Part shown: piece after piece, positions 17,521 to 29,600 of the stretch | How positions within the stretch are numbered: position 1 is the first letter of the stretch | Layout: each line of letters begins with the position of its first letter | NCBI RefSeq assembly: GCF_001921825.1 | Contig: NZ_MSJL01000016.1 | Coordinates: forward strand, 1-46,320 | Direction: 5' to 3' | DNA: 46,320 nt | Source of the DNA: Streptococcus acidominimus | GTDB taxonomy: Bacteria > Bacillota > Bacilli > Lactobacillales > Streptococcaceae | Position numbers and translations under genes: made by a program | The notes under the pieces: model-generated | Databases searched by the model: none | Told to the model about the DNA's origin: nothing | What the model saw: only the letters and a program-made list of their open reading frames with translations

Positions 17521-19045
17521 TTGTCTCTCCTCCTTCATGAGATCCCATAAATTTTGTTGCTAGAAACATGACTGACTCTTGTGTTGCGTCCTTGCGGTCT
17601 AAGAAACCTGCTACACGTCCCTCGCACATGACCATAATCCGATCCGATACGCCTAGTAATTCAGACATTTCAGAAGTGATCATGATAATCGCTTTTCCTT
17701 CCGCTGCAAGAGCGTTAATAATTTGATAGATTTCATACTTAGCCCCAACGTCAATCCCACGAGTTGGTTCATCTAAAATGAGAATGTCTGGATTGTTCGC
17801 CAACCATCTCGCTAGGATAACCTTCTGTTGATTTCCTCCAGAAAGGCTCTCAATCCTCGTTTTATTATTCGGCGTTTTCACACGGAGGCGATTGACATTG
17901 TCCTCCACGACTCGGTTGATTTTATCCTCATTTAATAGGCCCATTCGACCAACGTATTCCTTCAAAGCTGCAACAGAAGCGTTGTCTGTAATTGACAAAA
18001 CTCCAAAAATTCCATTGTAGCGTCGATCTTCTGTTACCAAGGCAATCTTATTTTTAATCGCATCTGCTGGACGTTTGATCGTGACTTCCTGACCATTCAC
18101 AAAAATTTGTCCCTGCTGGATTACTCGCATTCCATAAAGGGCTTCCATCAATTCTGTCCTTTGTGCACCCACTAAACCACCAATACCTAGGATCTCTCCC
18201 TTGCGGAGAGTAAAGCTGGCATTTTTAAAGGAAAGAGGATTTGGAGATGTCATATCTTTTAGCTCTAGTATGACCTGATCTGAAATCTGATTTGTTTTCT
18301 CTGGGAACAGGCTGGTTAGCTCCCGTCCAACCATTGCCTGAATGATCTTAGCAGTCGTCATTTCTTCTGCTGGCCATGTACCGATATACTGCCCATCACG
18401 CATGACGGTAATATCGTCAGAAATTCGTAAAATTTCATCCATCTTGTGGGAAATATAGATAATACCGATATTCCTTGCCTTTAAGGTCTCGATAATTTCA
18501 AACAACTTTTCAACTTCTGAACTGGTCAAAGAAGAGGTTGGCTCATCCATGATAACCACTTTTGCCTTGTGGGAGATAGCCTTGGCAATCTCAACGGACT
18601 GCATTTGAGAAACGGTTAAATCATTCAATAGGGTAGTTGGCTCAATAAAGAGACCAACTTCTTCCAACAACTCCTTGGTATCCTCGTTCATTTTGCTATG
18701 ATTGACTAGGTTGAAGGCACCTAAAGGATAATTCCCTAAAAAAACATTCTCTGCAATCGTCATCATACGAACGGGTTGTAATTCCTGATGAATCATGGAA
18801 ACTCCCGCATCAATAGCCTCTTTTGAATCCTTAAAATCCACTTCATGACCATCGAATAAGACTGTCCCGCTATCCCGATGATAGATGCCAAACAAGCACT
18901 TCATGAGGGTTGACTTTCCTGCGCCGTTTTCTCCCATCAGCGCATGAACAGTTCCTGGTCGTAAACGAAAGGTTACATCATCTAAAGCCTTGACACCTGG
19001 AAAGGTCTTGGTGATATGCTTCATCTCCAAAATGTAATCACTCAT
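17513..19045 (-). CDS. mglA: Galactose / methyl-galactoside ABC transporter ATP-binding protein
   Basis: Drives uptake by ATP hydrolysis. 510 residues with two ABC domains, the CUT2 layout. Domain 1: Walker A GENGAGKST, signature LTVSQMQSVEIAKA, Walker B VVIMDEPTSSL. Domain 2: degenerate Walker A GLVGAQRTE (normal for this family), signature LSGGNQQKV, Walker B ILILDEPTRGID. It partners with the permease downstream and the lipoprotein upstream. An attenuator-like hairpin in the 123-nt gap after mglB may lower its level relative to the binding protein. Confidence 0.95.
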   Translation of the reverse strand: MSDYILEMKHITKTFPGVKALDDVTFRLRPGTVHALMGENGAGKSTLMKCLFGIYHRDSGTVLFDGHEVDFKDSKEAIDAGVSMIHQELQPVRMMTIAENVFLGNYPLGAFNLVNHSKMNEDTKELLEEVGLFIEPTTLLNDLTVSQMQSVEIAKAISHKAKVVIMDEPTSSLTSSEVEKLFEIIETLKARNIGIIYISHKMDEILRISDDITVMRDGQYIGTWPAEEMTTAKIIQAMVGRELTSLFPEKTNQISDQVILELKDMTSPNPLSFKNASFTLRKGEILGIGGLVGAQRTELMEALYGMRVIQQGQIFVNGQEVTIKRPADAIKNKIALVTEDRRYNGIFGVLSITDNASVAALKEYVGRMGLLNEDKINRVVEDNVNRLRVKTPNNKTRIESLSGGNQQKVILARWLANNPDILILDEPTRGIDVGAKYEIYQIINALAAEGKAIIMITSEMSELLGVSDRIMVMCEGRVAGFLDRKDATQESVMFLATKFMGSHEGGETSV

Positions 19046-19074
19046 TCTCCATCTCTCCTACTTTCTTTTTCGAT

Positions 19075-19128
19075 ATAAAAAATCTGCTCCACAATACTCT
19101 CAGCGCTATGTCTTAAGTCGTGGAACAG
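19075..19128 (-). terminator. Attenuator-like hairpin between mglB and mglA
   Basis: Minus strand: CTGTTCCAC pairs with GTGGAGCAG (one G-U) and is followed by ATTTTTTAT. Weak to moderate strength suits partial read-through, giving more binding protein than ATPase. Confidence 0.55.
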
Positions 19129-19168
19129 AAGAAATCATTTCCTAAATTGGTTATCTATCAATGCTTAC

Positions 19169-20236
19169 TTATTTATCACGTTTAGCATATCGTTCTTTAG
19201 CTTCTTTTGTTGTTTCTGTTCTTGGTTCTGCTTCTTTTAATTCAGAATCTTCCTTCTTCGTTACTTTTACATAGTCAACCCAGTAGTAAGATTCAACATC
19301 TTCACCATTCATCAACTTAACAGCTACATTCGCTGCTGTATGAGATTGATTGAAGTGGTCATTCAAGACAGTTCCTGTCAATTCACCTTTAGCAAGAAGC
19401 TCCATTGCATCTGGAATGGCATCAACACCTACAACTAGGATATCTTTTCCTACTGTACGTTTCGCTGCCTTGATAGCTGTCACAGCTCCTACTGCCATAC
19501 CATCATTATTAGAGAAGATAACTTCCAATTTATCGCCGAACTGCTCAAGAGCTGAAGCTGTTACTTCTTGACCTTTCGCTGTATCCCAGTTTGCAAGATA
19601 CGGTTCTGCTAAAGCTGATTTTTTAATGCCTGCATCTTCGAGTGCTTTAACAGAGTATGCTGTACGTTGCTGTGCGTCGACATTAGCTGGATCTCCAAAT
19701 AAGGTAATGTAGTTCACAACGCCGTCTCCGTTTAGATCTCCTTTAGAATCAGTTGCGGCAATGATTTCACCTTGGAAAGTACCTGATTGAGTAGCATCTG
19801 CACCAACGTAAGTTGTCTTACCTTGCCAGATTTCAAGTTCAGCTACTTCTGGTTCACGGTTGATGAGAACAACAGGGATGTCAGCTGACTTAGCAGAATT
19901 GATAATGCTTCCTGCTGCAGTTGGATCCACTAGATTGGCAAGGATAACATCTTTCCCTTGGGCAATAAAGTTATTGATCTGCTCTGTTTGCGTCGCCTGA
20001 TCCTGCTTTCCATCTTGGATATCAAGGACATATTTATTCCCTGTTTCCTTGCTTAGTTCGCCAAAGTATTTCTCCAATTCTTCACGATACAAGGTCATGA
20101 AATTATCATCGAACTTGTAGATCGCGACACCTACGTTATAGGTCTTACCTGAACCAGAGTCTCCCCCCTTAGCTCCGCATGCCACAAGCAAGATTGCTAG
20201 GAAAGCAATTGCTAAATATTTTAAAGATTTCATCAT
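19169..20236 (-). CDS. mglB: Galactose-binding lipoprotein of the mgl ABC transporter
   Basis: Captures galactose or methyl-galactoside at the outer face of the membrane. 355 residues. Lipoprotein signal: basic start, hydrophobic stretch and lipobox LVAC with Cys20. The mature part resembles MglB closely: GVAIYKFDDNFMTLYRE, NLVDPTAAGSIIN, YVGADATQSG, the calcium-loop DLNGDGVVN, and FSNNDGMAVGAV. The DDNF motif and calcium loop favour galactose over ribose. AAAGGAGGAG precedes ATG 20236. First gene of the operon; its promoter carries a cre-like site. It follows the giant glycosidase, whose GH2 domain should release galactose. Confidence 0.93.
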   Translation of the reverse strand: MMKSLKYLAIAFLAILLVACGAKGGDSGSGKTYNVGVAIYKFDDNFMTLYREELEKYFGELSKETGNKYVLDIQDGKQDQATQTEQINNFIAQGKDVILANLVDPTAAGSIINSAKSADIPVVLINREPEVAELEIWQGKTTYVGADATQSGTFQGEIIAATDSKGDLNGDGVVNYITLFGDPANVDAQQRTAYSVKALEDAGIKKSALAEPYLANWDTAKGQEVTASALEQFGDKLEVIFSNNDGMAVGAVTAIKAAKRTVGKDILVVGVDAIPDAMELLAKGELTGTVLNDHFNQSHTAANVAVKLMNGEDVESYYWVDYVKVTKKEDSELKEAEPRTETTKEAKERYAKRDK

Positions 20237-20282
20237 CCTAAAAGTCTCCTCCTTTAAAAAAATTTAGATAACCTCTTGTTTT

Positions 20283-20296
20283 TGAAAGCGATTTCT
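20283..20296 (-). promoter_or_regulatory. cre-like site (CcpA) upstream of mglB
   Basis: Plus strand TGAAAGCGATTTCT matches TGNAARCGNWWWCA at 13 of 14 positions. It lies between the -10 and the start codon, where CcpA would act as a roadblock. Confidence 0.6.
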
Positions 20297-20308
20297 TTTT
20301 CTATCTCT

Positions 20309-20336
20309 ATTATAAATTTTCTCATCATTTTGTCAA
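20309..20336 (-). promoter_or_regulatory. Promoter of mglBAC
   Basis: Minus strand: TTGACA (20331-20336), 16-nt spacer, TATAAT (20309-20314). Confidence 0.8.
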
Positions 20337-20484
20337 GGATTTCAGTGAAATTTTTAGTAATTTTTACTGAAAAATTTAAAACAGAAACCTATATACTATT
20401 ACAATTTTTTATTTTGTACACTCACTTTGTTTTTAATCAATGGTTTTTATAGTATGTCCAAAGTTCTATTTGGAAATTGAATCT

Positions 20485-20540
20485 AAAAAGCGAAGCCACT
20501 TTGGTTTTCTGCATATAGCATTCCAAAATGGTTCGCTTTT
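20485..20540 (-). terminator. Terminator of the giant glycosidase gene
   Basis: Minus strand: AAAAGCGAACCATTTTGG pairs with CCAAAGTGGCTTCGCTTTT (one bulge, one mismatch) around an 18-nt loop, then a T-run. About 95 nt beyond the stop codon. The remaining 20297-20634 DNA holds the mglB promoter, this terminator and the hairpin at 20580. Confidence 0.75.
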
Positions 20541-20579
20541 CAATGATTCAGTCAGAGGATTGACCAAGTCTTTATTTGT

Positions 20580-20621
20580 AGGGAAGCCCCACACTCACGT
20601 CTCGGGCGCTGGGGACTCCCT
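20580..20621 (-). other. GC-rich hairpin just after the giant gene's stop codon
   Basis: AGGGA..CCCCA pairs with TGGGG..TCCCT around an 18-nt loop, with a 2x2 internal mismatch. There is no T-run, so it is not a classic terminator; it could protect the 3' end of the 13.4-kb message. Confidence 0.45.
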
Positions 20622-20634
20622 AAAAGATCAAGTC

Positions 20635-23600
20635 CTATTCTTTCTTTTTTCTACGTCCCTTAGCTAGATCTAGACCAGCAAGGAGACCGGCTAGTCCCAG
20701 ACTGGTCAGTAAGGTAGAGGCTTGTGAGTTTGTTTGAGGTAAAGTCTTAGCTGAACGATCGCCCTTGTCTGCTGACTTAGCTGCTGAAAGAAGAGACGGA
20801 TTCTCAACTTTTGGTTCAAGCGCTGGTTTATCTGTCAGAAGAACTGGTTGCTTCTCAACTTTTGGTGTTTTCACTATTTTAGTCTCTGGTTTCTGAACAG
20901 TGACCTTCGTACCGACTTCCACAATCTGATCAACAGCTTCTTTGGTCACAAGATCAGACAAGACCTTGCTTATCTTGCGATCACCTACTGTAAGATATTC
21001 TGTAACAATTGTTCGAACGCCTCCCTGTCCCAATTGGACGATACGACTTACTCCCTTTTCTAGTTCCGGATTGACCCTGATCAGGGTTTCAAATGGAATA
21101 GGCTGGGTTTCGCTCCTTTCCTCCCGCTGAATTGGCAATTCTGGTAGGTCGTATGAAATATCCTCTACCAGTGGACGGCCACTCTGCATATCTACCTTGG
21201 CAAAGAGGTTGCGGATAGCTCTTTCTAGGGCTTGACGGCTCTGTTCCACCGTCTCTGCACTGGCTGCTGTATCTGCCTGAACGGCTTCCGCTCTTTGAAG
21301 CACCTTGACCAGATGAGCAATGGTGGAGGCGAGATAGCTATCTGCAAGGAGTTCATGAGCCTTGGCTTCACTAATCAGACGAGCCAAGTCGCCCTTACGA
21401 TCAGTCTTACCGACGATAAATTCTGCAGCTGATCCAAAGCCAGCATGTCCCTCCAGTACCTCAATCTTCAGATAGCGAGCTTGATGGGCATCAAAGTCTA
21501 GCTTCTTGCTGGTCGCATCTTCTGGAAGTTCACCCTCCTTAATCAATCTGAAGTCTTCGGACTCGGTCAGCTTGCTATAAATCTTATAGCGACGAATCCA
21601 ACCATTCTGACCTACCTGCCTTGGGATATAGGTCAGGTAATCGATAGCATGAGGTTCCTGCATATCAATCTGGATGGTTGCTGGAAGCTCCTGTTTAACT
21701 GGCTGCCACTTGGTGTGCCAGATACTGGAGTGATCACCATCAAAGGCATTGGCAATGCGGCCATCTTCATTTTCATTGTCCGTCCTAAAGGTCCAGCCAT
21801 TGGTCGCCAAAGCACCATCTGCTGACGGTTGTTCCTGACCGATTGTCACCTCATCAATCCAGCCTTTCATCGCCTTGGTACGGCTACCGATATAGCGGGT
21901 CGGCAAGGTAAGGGTTGCTGACTTGCCACCCGTTTGGGAACTGCTAAGGGTATCGACCAACTCATTGTTAATGTAAAGCTGGGTCTGTCCCTCATAGCCC
22001 TTAATCGTCAGGTGAACCCACTGATCCCGTGGTAGGGTGTAGTTAAAGGAGTGATCATAATTCTCAATCGAATAGCCAACTCGACCAGTTTCTTTTTGAA
22101 CCAGCTTAACCGCTGCATAGTCAGACTCGAGGAGGATTTGCTCCCCTTCTGCATCAGCAGCTAGCTTAACCCATGCAGAGAAGCTATTATTCGGACCAAC
22201 ATGAGCGATTGGGGTCTCAACGTAGCTCTCTCCTCCATTGAGGCGAAGACCTGTCTGTTCACGACCTGCTTCATAGTCTGCTCCAACTTTCCTTAGACCA
22301 TCATAGTCATTCCCCGATACATCATCAAGGCTATGGAGGTTAAACTTGTATTTCAAGACGGTATCTGTCTTTGTTGCTACCTTGTGATAGGGATTTTCAC
22401 CAACTGGACCACCGATAGCCTCTAGGCTCTCCTTAACCCTGCGATAATCACCACTATCACGGTTCCCCCACATCTTAGCTGTCAATGCTGGAAGTACGGC
22501 TTCAAAGCGTTTATATAGATCGTAGTCGACAATACCATTGGCTTTTCTACCAATCATATCATTCCAGATAGCAAAGGCTGCTCCAGCAACTTGAGGGGAA
22601 CCAGCAGGTAGGATAAGATTTCCATAGCGGTTGGCCTCCCAGTTATTATAGAGGTACTCGCCGTTTAGGAAGTCTGCATAGTAGCCCGCTTTCGGTACAA
22701 TGTAGAGCTGCTCATCTAGAGTATTGATGAGAGTGTAGCCATCTTGGTACATGTCCTTTGGCTTAGCCCAGTAACTATTCCAGACATTCATCTGTGCCCC
22801 TTCGACATGGACAGGAGTTGTTCCTGGCTTAGCAGATAGACTGCCCCAGAAACGAGGGGTCTTGCCCTTGGAAATAGCGTATTTGAGCAGGGCATCTGTG
22901 AAAGCTCGGAAGGCTTCATTATTTCCCTCAAATTCATCAACCCCCAGATGGATGACATCCGTTCCAGCGAAGGTTGCATCCTGACCGTCAATATAGTCGT
23001 TCCAGATTTCCTTGACAAATTCCAGACTGGCTGGATCGCTCACCTCCAGATGGTCTACCCAACGGCGAACTGCCTTATCCCTCATGACAAGGTCTGGTCT
23101 CACCTTTGTCAGAGCTAGAGAGTGGGCTGGTGCATCAATTTCTGGAACAATCTGAATTCCTCTCTCCTTGGCAAAGGCGATAAGGTCTTTAAATTCTTTC
23201 TTGGTGTAGAAATGATCCTTGGCTGTCAAGTCGGCCTTATTGAGACCGCCATTGCCACCTTCTTTAATGGAGGATTCAAGGCGGAAGGCTGAGTAAGCTC
23301 CGTAAGGATCTTCCGTATTTTGAAACTCTTCTACCCAGATATAGTTGTCATTCAGATGGATCTGGAAGTCGTTCATCTTGTACCAAGACATGGTCTTGAT
23401 AATGGCTTTAAGGGTGGAGAGTTCGACTGGTTTACGACCTACATCAAGGACAAAGCCACGTACGCTGTACTTCGGATAATCCCTCACCAAGCCCTTGGCA
23501 ATCTTATCCTTATCCTGCTTGAGACTCTGTAATAGGGTCTGCGTTGACCAGAAAGCACCTGTCTGATGGCTGGCTTCAACCTGAATGGCATCTCCGATTG

Positions 23601-26600
23601 TCATCCTATATCCTTCGGTCTTGAGACCAGCATCCTTTTGGTTGAGTTCAAAGTAGAAGTCCCCTGCATTGGCTGTTTCAGCATAGACGATGGTGATGTC
23701 ACGACCCGTGATTGCTCGGTAGTCTTCCTGGAAGCTTTCCACTGCTGTCTTGAGAGCCTCCTTATCCTTTGGATGGACAACAATGCGACTGTTTGGTGTC
23801 GCCATGAAGTGACCCTCCAAGCCCTTCCACTCTGCTAAACCTGGCAGAATGCGAAGCGGGGCATTATCAGTAGCTTCGACCTGATACTTACCAGACACAA
23901 GTACCTCGTGGGCTGGTGTTTCATAGACTTCACTACCTCGTTTCAGACGATAGTTGACGGAAACAGTCGTGTCTACCAATGGTTGATAAACCGTCAAGTC
24001 ATGGTCAATGATCTGCTCAAAGTCTGCTCCGATAAATTCAATGGTAACCCCATCAGGAACTTGTGGCAAAGTCCAGCGCCCCATGTCCCCACTGATTGCT
24101 GGAATCTGGAGCTGGCGAGCAATCTCTTCCAGACTTTGCTGGTTTTCCTCTTCAACTTGAGGCTCATCCTTGACAATCTTCTTGCCAAAGACATTTAGTT
24201 CATAGAGAGAAACGGTTGCCCAAGTAACCGAACGGCCGTCTCGTACCTCAGCTGTGTCATCAAACTGATCAACAAGGAGGCGAACATAGCGTGCCTGCTG
24301 GCTCTGATCCAGATTGATAATATCTGTAAAGTCTTCTGGCTTCGCAGTCAAGGTCTTGACACGGGTCCAATCCTGTCCATTTTGTGACACTTCAATCGCA
24401 TAATGGCTAGCATTCTTGCGCTCCCACTCAAGGACGACAGAGGCAACATCCCGCACTTCACCTAAATCGACACTCAAGACCTTTTGATCGTGACCAACAC
24501 TACTTGCCCAACGAGTATCCAGCTTGCCATCAAAGGCCTTGTCTGGACTGAGGGCTGGATCTTCGCTCGCACTTGCACTAGCCGTCTTTTTATAGGCTAG
24601 ATTTTCTAAATCTTCACTGCCGATAAGCTCGAGTTCGTAGAGGGATACAGAAGCCCAGTTAATATCACCACCATCGTAGTTGTCGACAATGAGACGGATT
24701 TCTCTTGCCCGAGTTGGCTGGTCGAGCTGGATGACACTTTCCTTACGAACATAGCTATCGTCAGTCTTGCTGTAAACTGGACGGTAGTCTTGACCATCAA
24801 GCGAGCTTTCAAGGCGGAAGCCCTTGATATTTTCCCGCTCCCAGGTAATCTTAATCTTCTCAATATCCCTTTCTTCCGATAGGCGGATGGTGAGGATCTT
24901 CTCTTGACTACCTGGATTCGTAGCCCAGCGGGACTGTTCCCGTTTGGCTGCCTCTGGATTGATAATACCATCGATAGCCTTATCTGCTCCCCAGTAATCC
25001 GTCTCCGTATCATTAGCAGTTGCGGTTGCTCCAATTGCTTGATTCACCTTATGACGGTGGTAGGCTGCTGGATCAACTGTCGGCGGCTCTTCCTCTTCCA
25101 AAGGTTGATGGTAGGTCTTCAACTCATAGGTTTCAAGTCCCGGACTTTCCCAGCTCAACTTGATATCCAGAAGGTTCTTGGCACTTGCTGGTAAGATAAG
25201 AGTCGCAAAGCTGCTATCGACACTACCCAGATCAATCCATTGGCTGGAAACGTTTTGGGCGTGTGGCTCCACAGCAGTCGTTACCCTTGCCTGAACGCGG
25301 ACTGGCATATCCGCTCCTGCATTGGAAACTAGGGTAATATGGTTGTGGTGGGTATTTTCAGACAAGCGATAGAGTAATTCACCCCTATCCTCCTTAGTCC
25401 GATAGCTGGTCAGAACCTTGCCATCCACAAGATTGGTAGCTAGAGAATTTCTAGTTTCTTTTCCTGTGGTCACAACTGTCGGATCATTGACCTGCTTGAC
25501 AAATTCACCATCATTGAGTACCAATTCTGTGAAAGAGAGGAAGCGATGAGGATAATCAGCAGTGGCTAAAATTCTAAGGTAGAGGGCATTGACTGGTGTA
25601 TCCAGACTACCTTCAATATAGCGATTGCCTGGATTTTCTGAATCGTGTACCCAACCATCGGTTAGGGAATCGTCGCCCACTGCGTTGCTGACACCATCAC
25701 CAATCGTAACGAGGTCTACCCAATTTTGACCATCTGCACTCACCTGAATCTTACCATCTCTGAGGTAATCCACCGTGCCATCTTGGATATAGGCTCTCAC
25801 TTTCTTGACGGCTCTCTCCTGTCCTAGCGAAAGGATAATCATATCATTTTCTCTAGGAGCATCCGCAAACTGAACATGGCGATCGAACTTGCCATCAAAG
25901 AGGTCACCTAGGTTGTTGAGCGTACGAACATCATTGTCTCCATAATGCGGGTTGATCGCTAAAGAAGTATAGTCAAGACTAGGACTTTCTATCTCCTTGG
26001 TCGTAACCGTTAGGCTGGTCCCTCCGATGGTCTTAGCTGTATCGGTCTGGTTGACCAGACGGATATAGCGAGCCAATGGTTGGTTGCTTCTTTCAGAAGC
26101 AGGGTACCACTCTACCCCATTTGGAGAATAAAGGAGGGTAAGATCCGTTTGACCTTCCACTTGAAGATCTGCCAACTCGTGGATACGATCGAGACGCAGA
26201 CCGATATAATCACCTGAATTGAGACTAGCCGCTTCTTCCAAGCCCATACGGTAGACATCATCTACTACCAAGGTCTTGGTCGACTGGAGACTATCGACAG
26301 ATGTATCTGTGTAATCGCTGACGCCCTCTTGGCTCTCCACCTTAAATTCCGCTATCCTCCACCAGCGGTTGAGTGGGGACTGGTTCTTAATCCGAATTGC
26401 CTTGGCTCTGATATTGGTTGGCAGAATGATATTCTGCTCTCCTGCCACTGTTGCCAACGACTGCCAGTTAACACCATCTTCGCTGTATTCCACCACACCA
26501 TTGGCAATCTTGTCGGAACTGCCTTGGATAATGGTAACTTGAGAGACTGGACGCACCCGATCCAAGTTGAGCTGGATCCAAGAATCGCTCGGCGTAGTAT

Positions 26601-29600
26601 CGGAGCCGTCGCTACTTGCATACATCGCCTCAGTTGCTGGATTGCCATCCAAAGCCTTATCTTGATTCGTACCATACTTATAGATAAGGTTGTTGCTAGT
26701 CGTAATCGTTCCTGTCACTTGACCATCTGGTCTTGCTGCTTCTAGAGGACGATTGATCGCAATTTCACGTACTCCTAACCAAGTGTTGCTCTTAGATGCA
26801 GTCGCAATGAGACGGACAGCCTTAGCCTTGATTGATAAGTTCTCCAGTTGGAGGGTATCTTCATTCCCACGGTAGTTATGATCTCTCAATACTACCCATT
26901 CGTCCTGTTCATTGAGATATTGCAGTTCTGCCTGACTAAAGGTATCTCGAAGGTTGGCAGCCGTTCCCATAGCAAAACCTAGCGTATGGATTGGGACAGG
27001 ACGGTTAAATTCTAAGCCGACATAGTCTCCCGTAGCAAGTGTATTCGGTGTACTACTCAAAATATGGGTCGACAGGTCACCATCTAAAATTCGATCTACA
27101 TCCCTACTATCCACTTCGCGATTGGTGATAAAGCGTGTCTGTAACTGACTAGGGTCAAGGGCAGTCTCTACCTCTTGTGACAGGTTTTGGAGTAATGTAA
27201 GGATGAATGGACGGATATGTTGTACACCCAATTCCGCTTTCTGATAACCATTGACATACCAGAATTCATGAGTTTGAGACTGCTTGTAGAGATCCAAACC
27301 AGCCTTGTAATTTTCCCAAAGAGGAGCTGTCTGCTCACTGCCGATATGCTTGGTTGCTTCTAGTAGCTTTTCTAAGGCATCCATCTGGTCGACGGTATTA
27401 TCCAACCAGTAGACAATCTGCTCTTTCATCCTCTCGTGACCATTTGCCTTGTAGTAGAGAGCAGCATCTTTGAGTTTCTTGAACTCCCTTAAGAGCTCTT
27501 CCCTCTCTGCGCTCACATCCTGTTTTCCTTCTAACTTATTCAGGAAGGCTGTTAGCTTGGGTGCTAACTCCAGTGATTCCTCTAGCTTGACAACACGACT
27601 ATCCATGTTCTGGTTAATCATGTGCTTCCCTAACTCTCTAAAGGCTCTCGATCCTTCGCTCTCTCTGAAAGTACCTGTCTCTACAAAATTGAAGGCCTGA
27701 TCATTGATCCTTCTTGCTTCTTCCTCTGACTCCCAAATATCCCAAGTATATTGAGCAACGGAGAAGAGGGCGATCTTTGATGGTTCAGATTGCTGCATTG
27801 GATTGAGCATAATTCCTGCAAGCAAACTTGGGTCAACATTTGGATGTAAGAATTTCTCACCACCACCCAAAATGAGATGTTGCTTGGAGTTATCGGTCGT
27901 TGGCCAGTTAATCCAGAGTTGAATTGGACGATAACTAGCCCCATCAGCAGTGATATTAGTACGGTAGCCTTGCAGGAAGTTGCTGGACACTTCACCCCAA
28001 ATCCGTCCCCCTGTCAAGGTCAAACTGCTCGTTGCCGGTAAATTCTGGTTGAGAGACTTCAATTCTGCCTCACGGCCATTGCCCCAGTATTCATGTGGGA
28101 CAAAGATCATCTCTTTGCGCAGACCGCTGTATTGGGATTGCTTTTCACCTAACCAATCGGTTAAGTCTCGCATCAAGCGGTTGTAGCTATCAAAACCTCC
28201 TGCTGGATTTGGTGCATCATCAGCCAGAATCCCAAATTCTCTTACGCCTGCGTCCAGCAATTGACTAAACTTGGCCTTGATCACTGCCAAATCTTCCTGA
28301 TATACTGTATCGTTGTCAAACCGCATCCGATTGTGCATAAACGGATGAATGGTCCAAACATAGCGAGTCTTACTCTGATTGCCGACCCGAGCTAGCTCCT
28401 TGATTTCAGCTAGTTTTTCTTCTGGATAGAGGTCTCTCCAGCGGCTATTGTGGTATGGATCGTCCTTAGGAGCAAAGAAGTATTGGGTCAGCTTCAGATC
28501 ACCACCAAACTTCATCAACTCTGCCCGATCCTGATTGCTCCATGGATTGCCATAGTAGCCTTCGATAAAACCACGGTTCTTAATATCCGCAAAGTCCTCT
28601 ATCTTCAGCTCACGCAACACAGGCTGCGGACTATCTTTCAATATATGCTTCAGACTTGTCAGACCATAGAAGACTGCATCTGTATCCTTACCGACAACAG
28701 AGATTGCTCCATTGCGAATAACGAGGGAGTAAGCATCAATCTTATTGTAAAGGTCGCTAGCAATTCCCTCACTAGCCTGATGGCGAGTAGCTTCGGTATC
28801 CTGACCGTGAATGCCAAGGAAGATATTGGTCACATTCTCTTGCGGAGTCGCACTGGTCGTGTAGGAAATCTGATTGGTCTGCAAGACCTCCTTGATACGG
28901 TTACGAGTATAGATATCTACTCCTGAACCGATCACCAAATTCACTCCCTGATCTAGACGAACGAGACCATCTCCATAAGTCTTTGTGCGTGGTTTTGGAT
29001 AAATCGTATACTCTTTTGTCAGATAATTTGGATCGCGCAGGGCTTGTTCAACCGCCTCAGCACTAGGTGGATTCGGTGCGATATAGCTATCTGCTAACTC
29101 GACCGTTCCATCCGTTCCTCCTGCATCTGGTTGTGGCTGCTCCGGCTCTGGTTGTGGTACTTCTTCTTTCAGCTCCCGCACACGAATTTCAGCTGCCGAC
29201 ATAAAACGATTGTCTCGATTTCCATCTCCCAAGGTATGAACAGCCTGCAGCTTGATATAGCGGGCATCAATCGGTTCAAAGGCTGCTTCCTGCCACTGGT
29301 CACCTTCATTGAATTGACCTGTCTTGACCAGTTGCCAATTTTGTTGGTCAGTACTTGCATAGATTTTATAATCGATAATCTTACCGTTCGGACTACCATC
29401 GCTACGCGCGACATAGGCGAGACCATTTAGTTTGCGAACCTTACCCGCATCAAGGCTTAACCAGAGATTGGCAAGATCGGTACCAGCCCATGCTGAATGC
29501 CAGATAGTATCACTCTCGGCGTCCAGAGTATTTTCTACTCGGTTGTCCTCTCCTGGTTGGGTAGAACCTGCTGTAACAGTGGTTTCCGCCAATGGTACAT

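Noticed and set aside
26300..29010. Calling the GH84 part a hyaluronidase
   Set aside because: Older annotations use this name for GH84 proteins such as NagH, but the family signature supports beta-N-acetylglucosaminidase; hyaluronan cleavage cannot be inferred.
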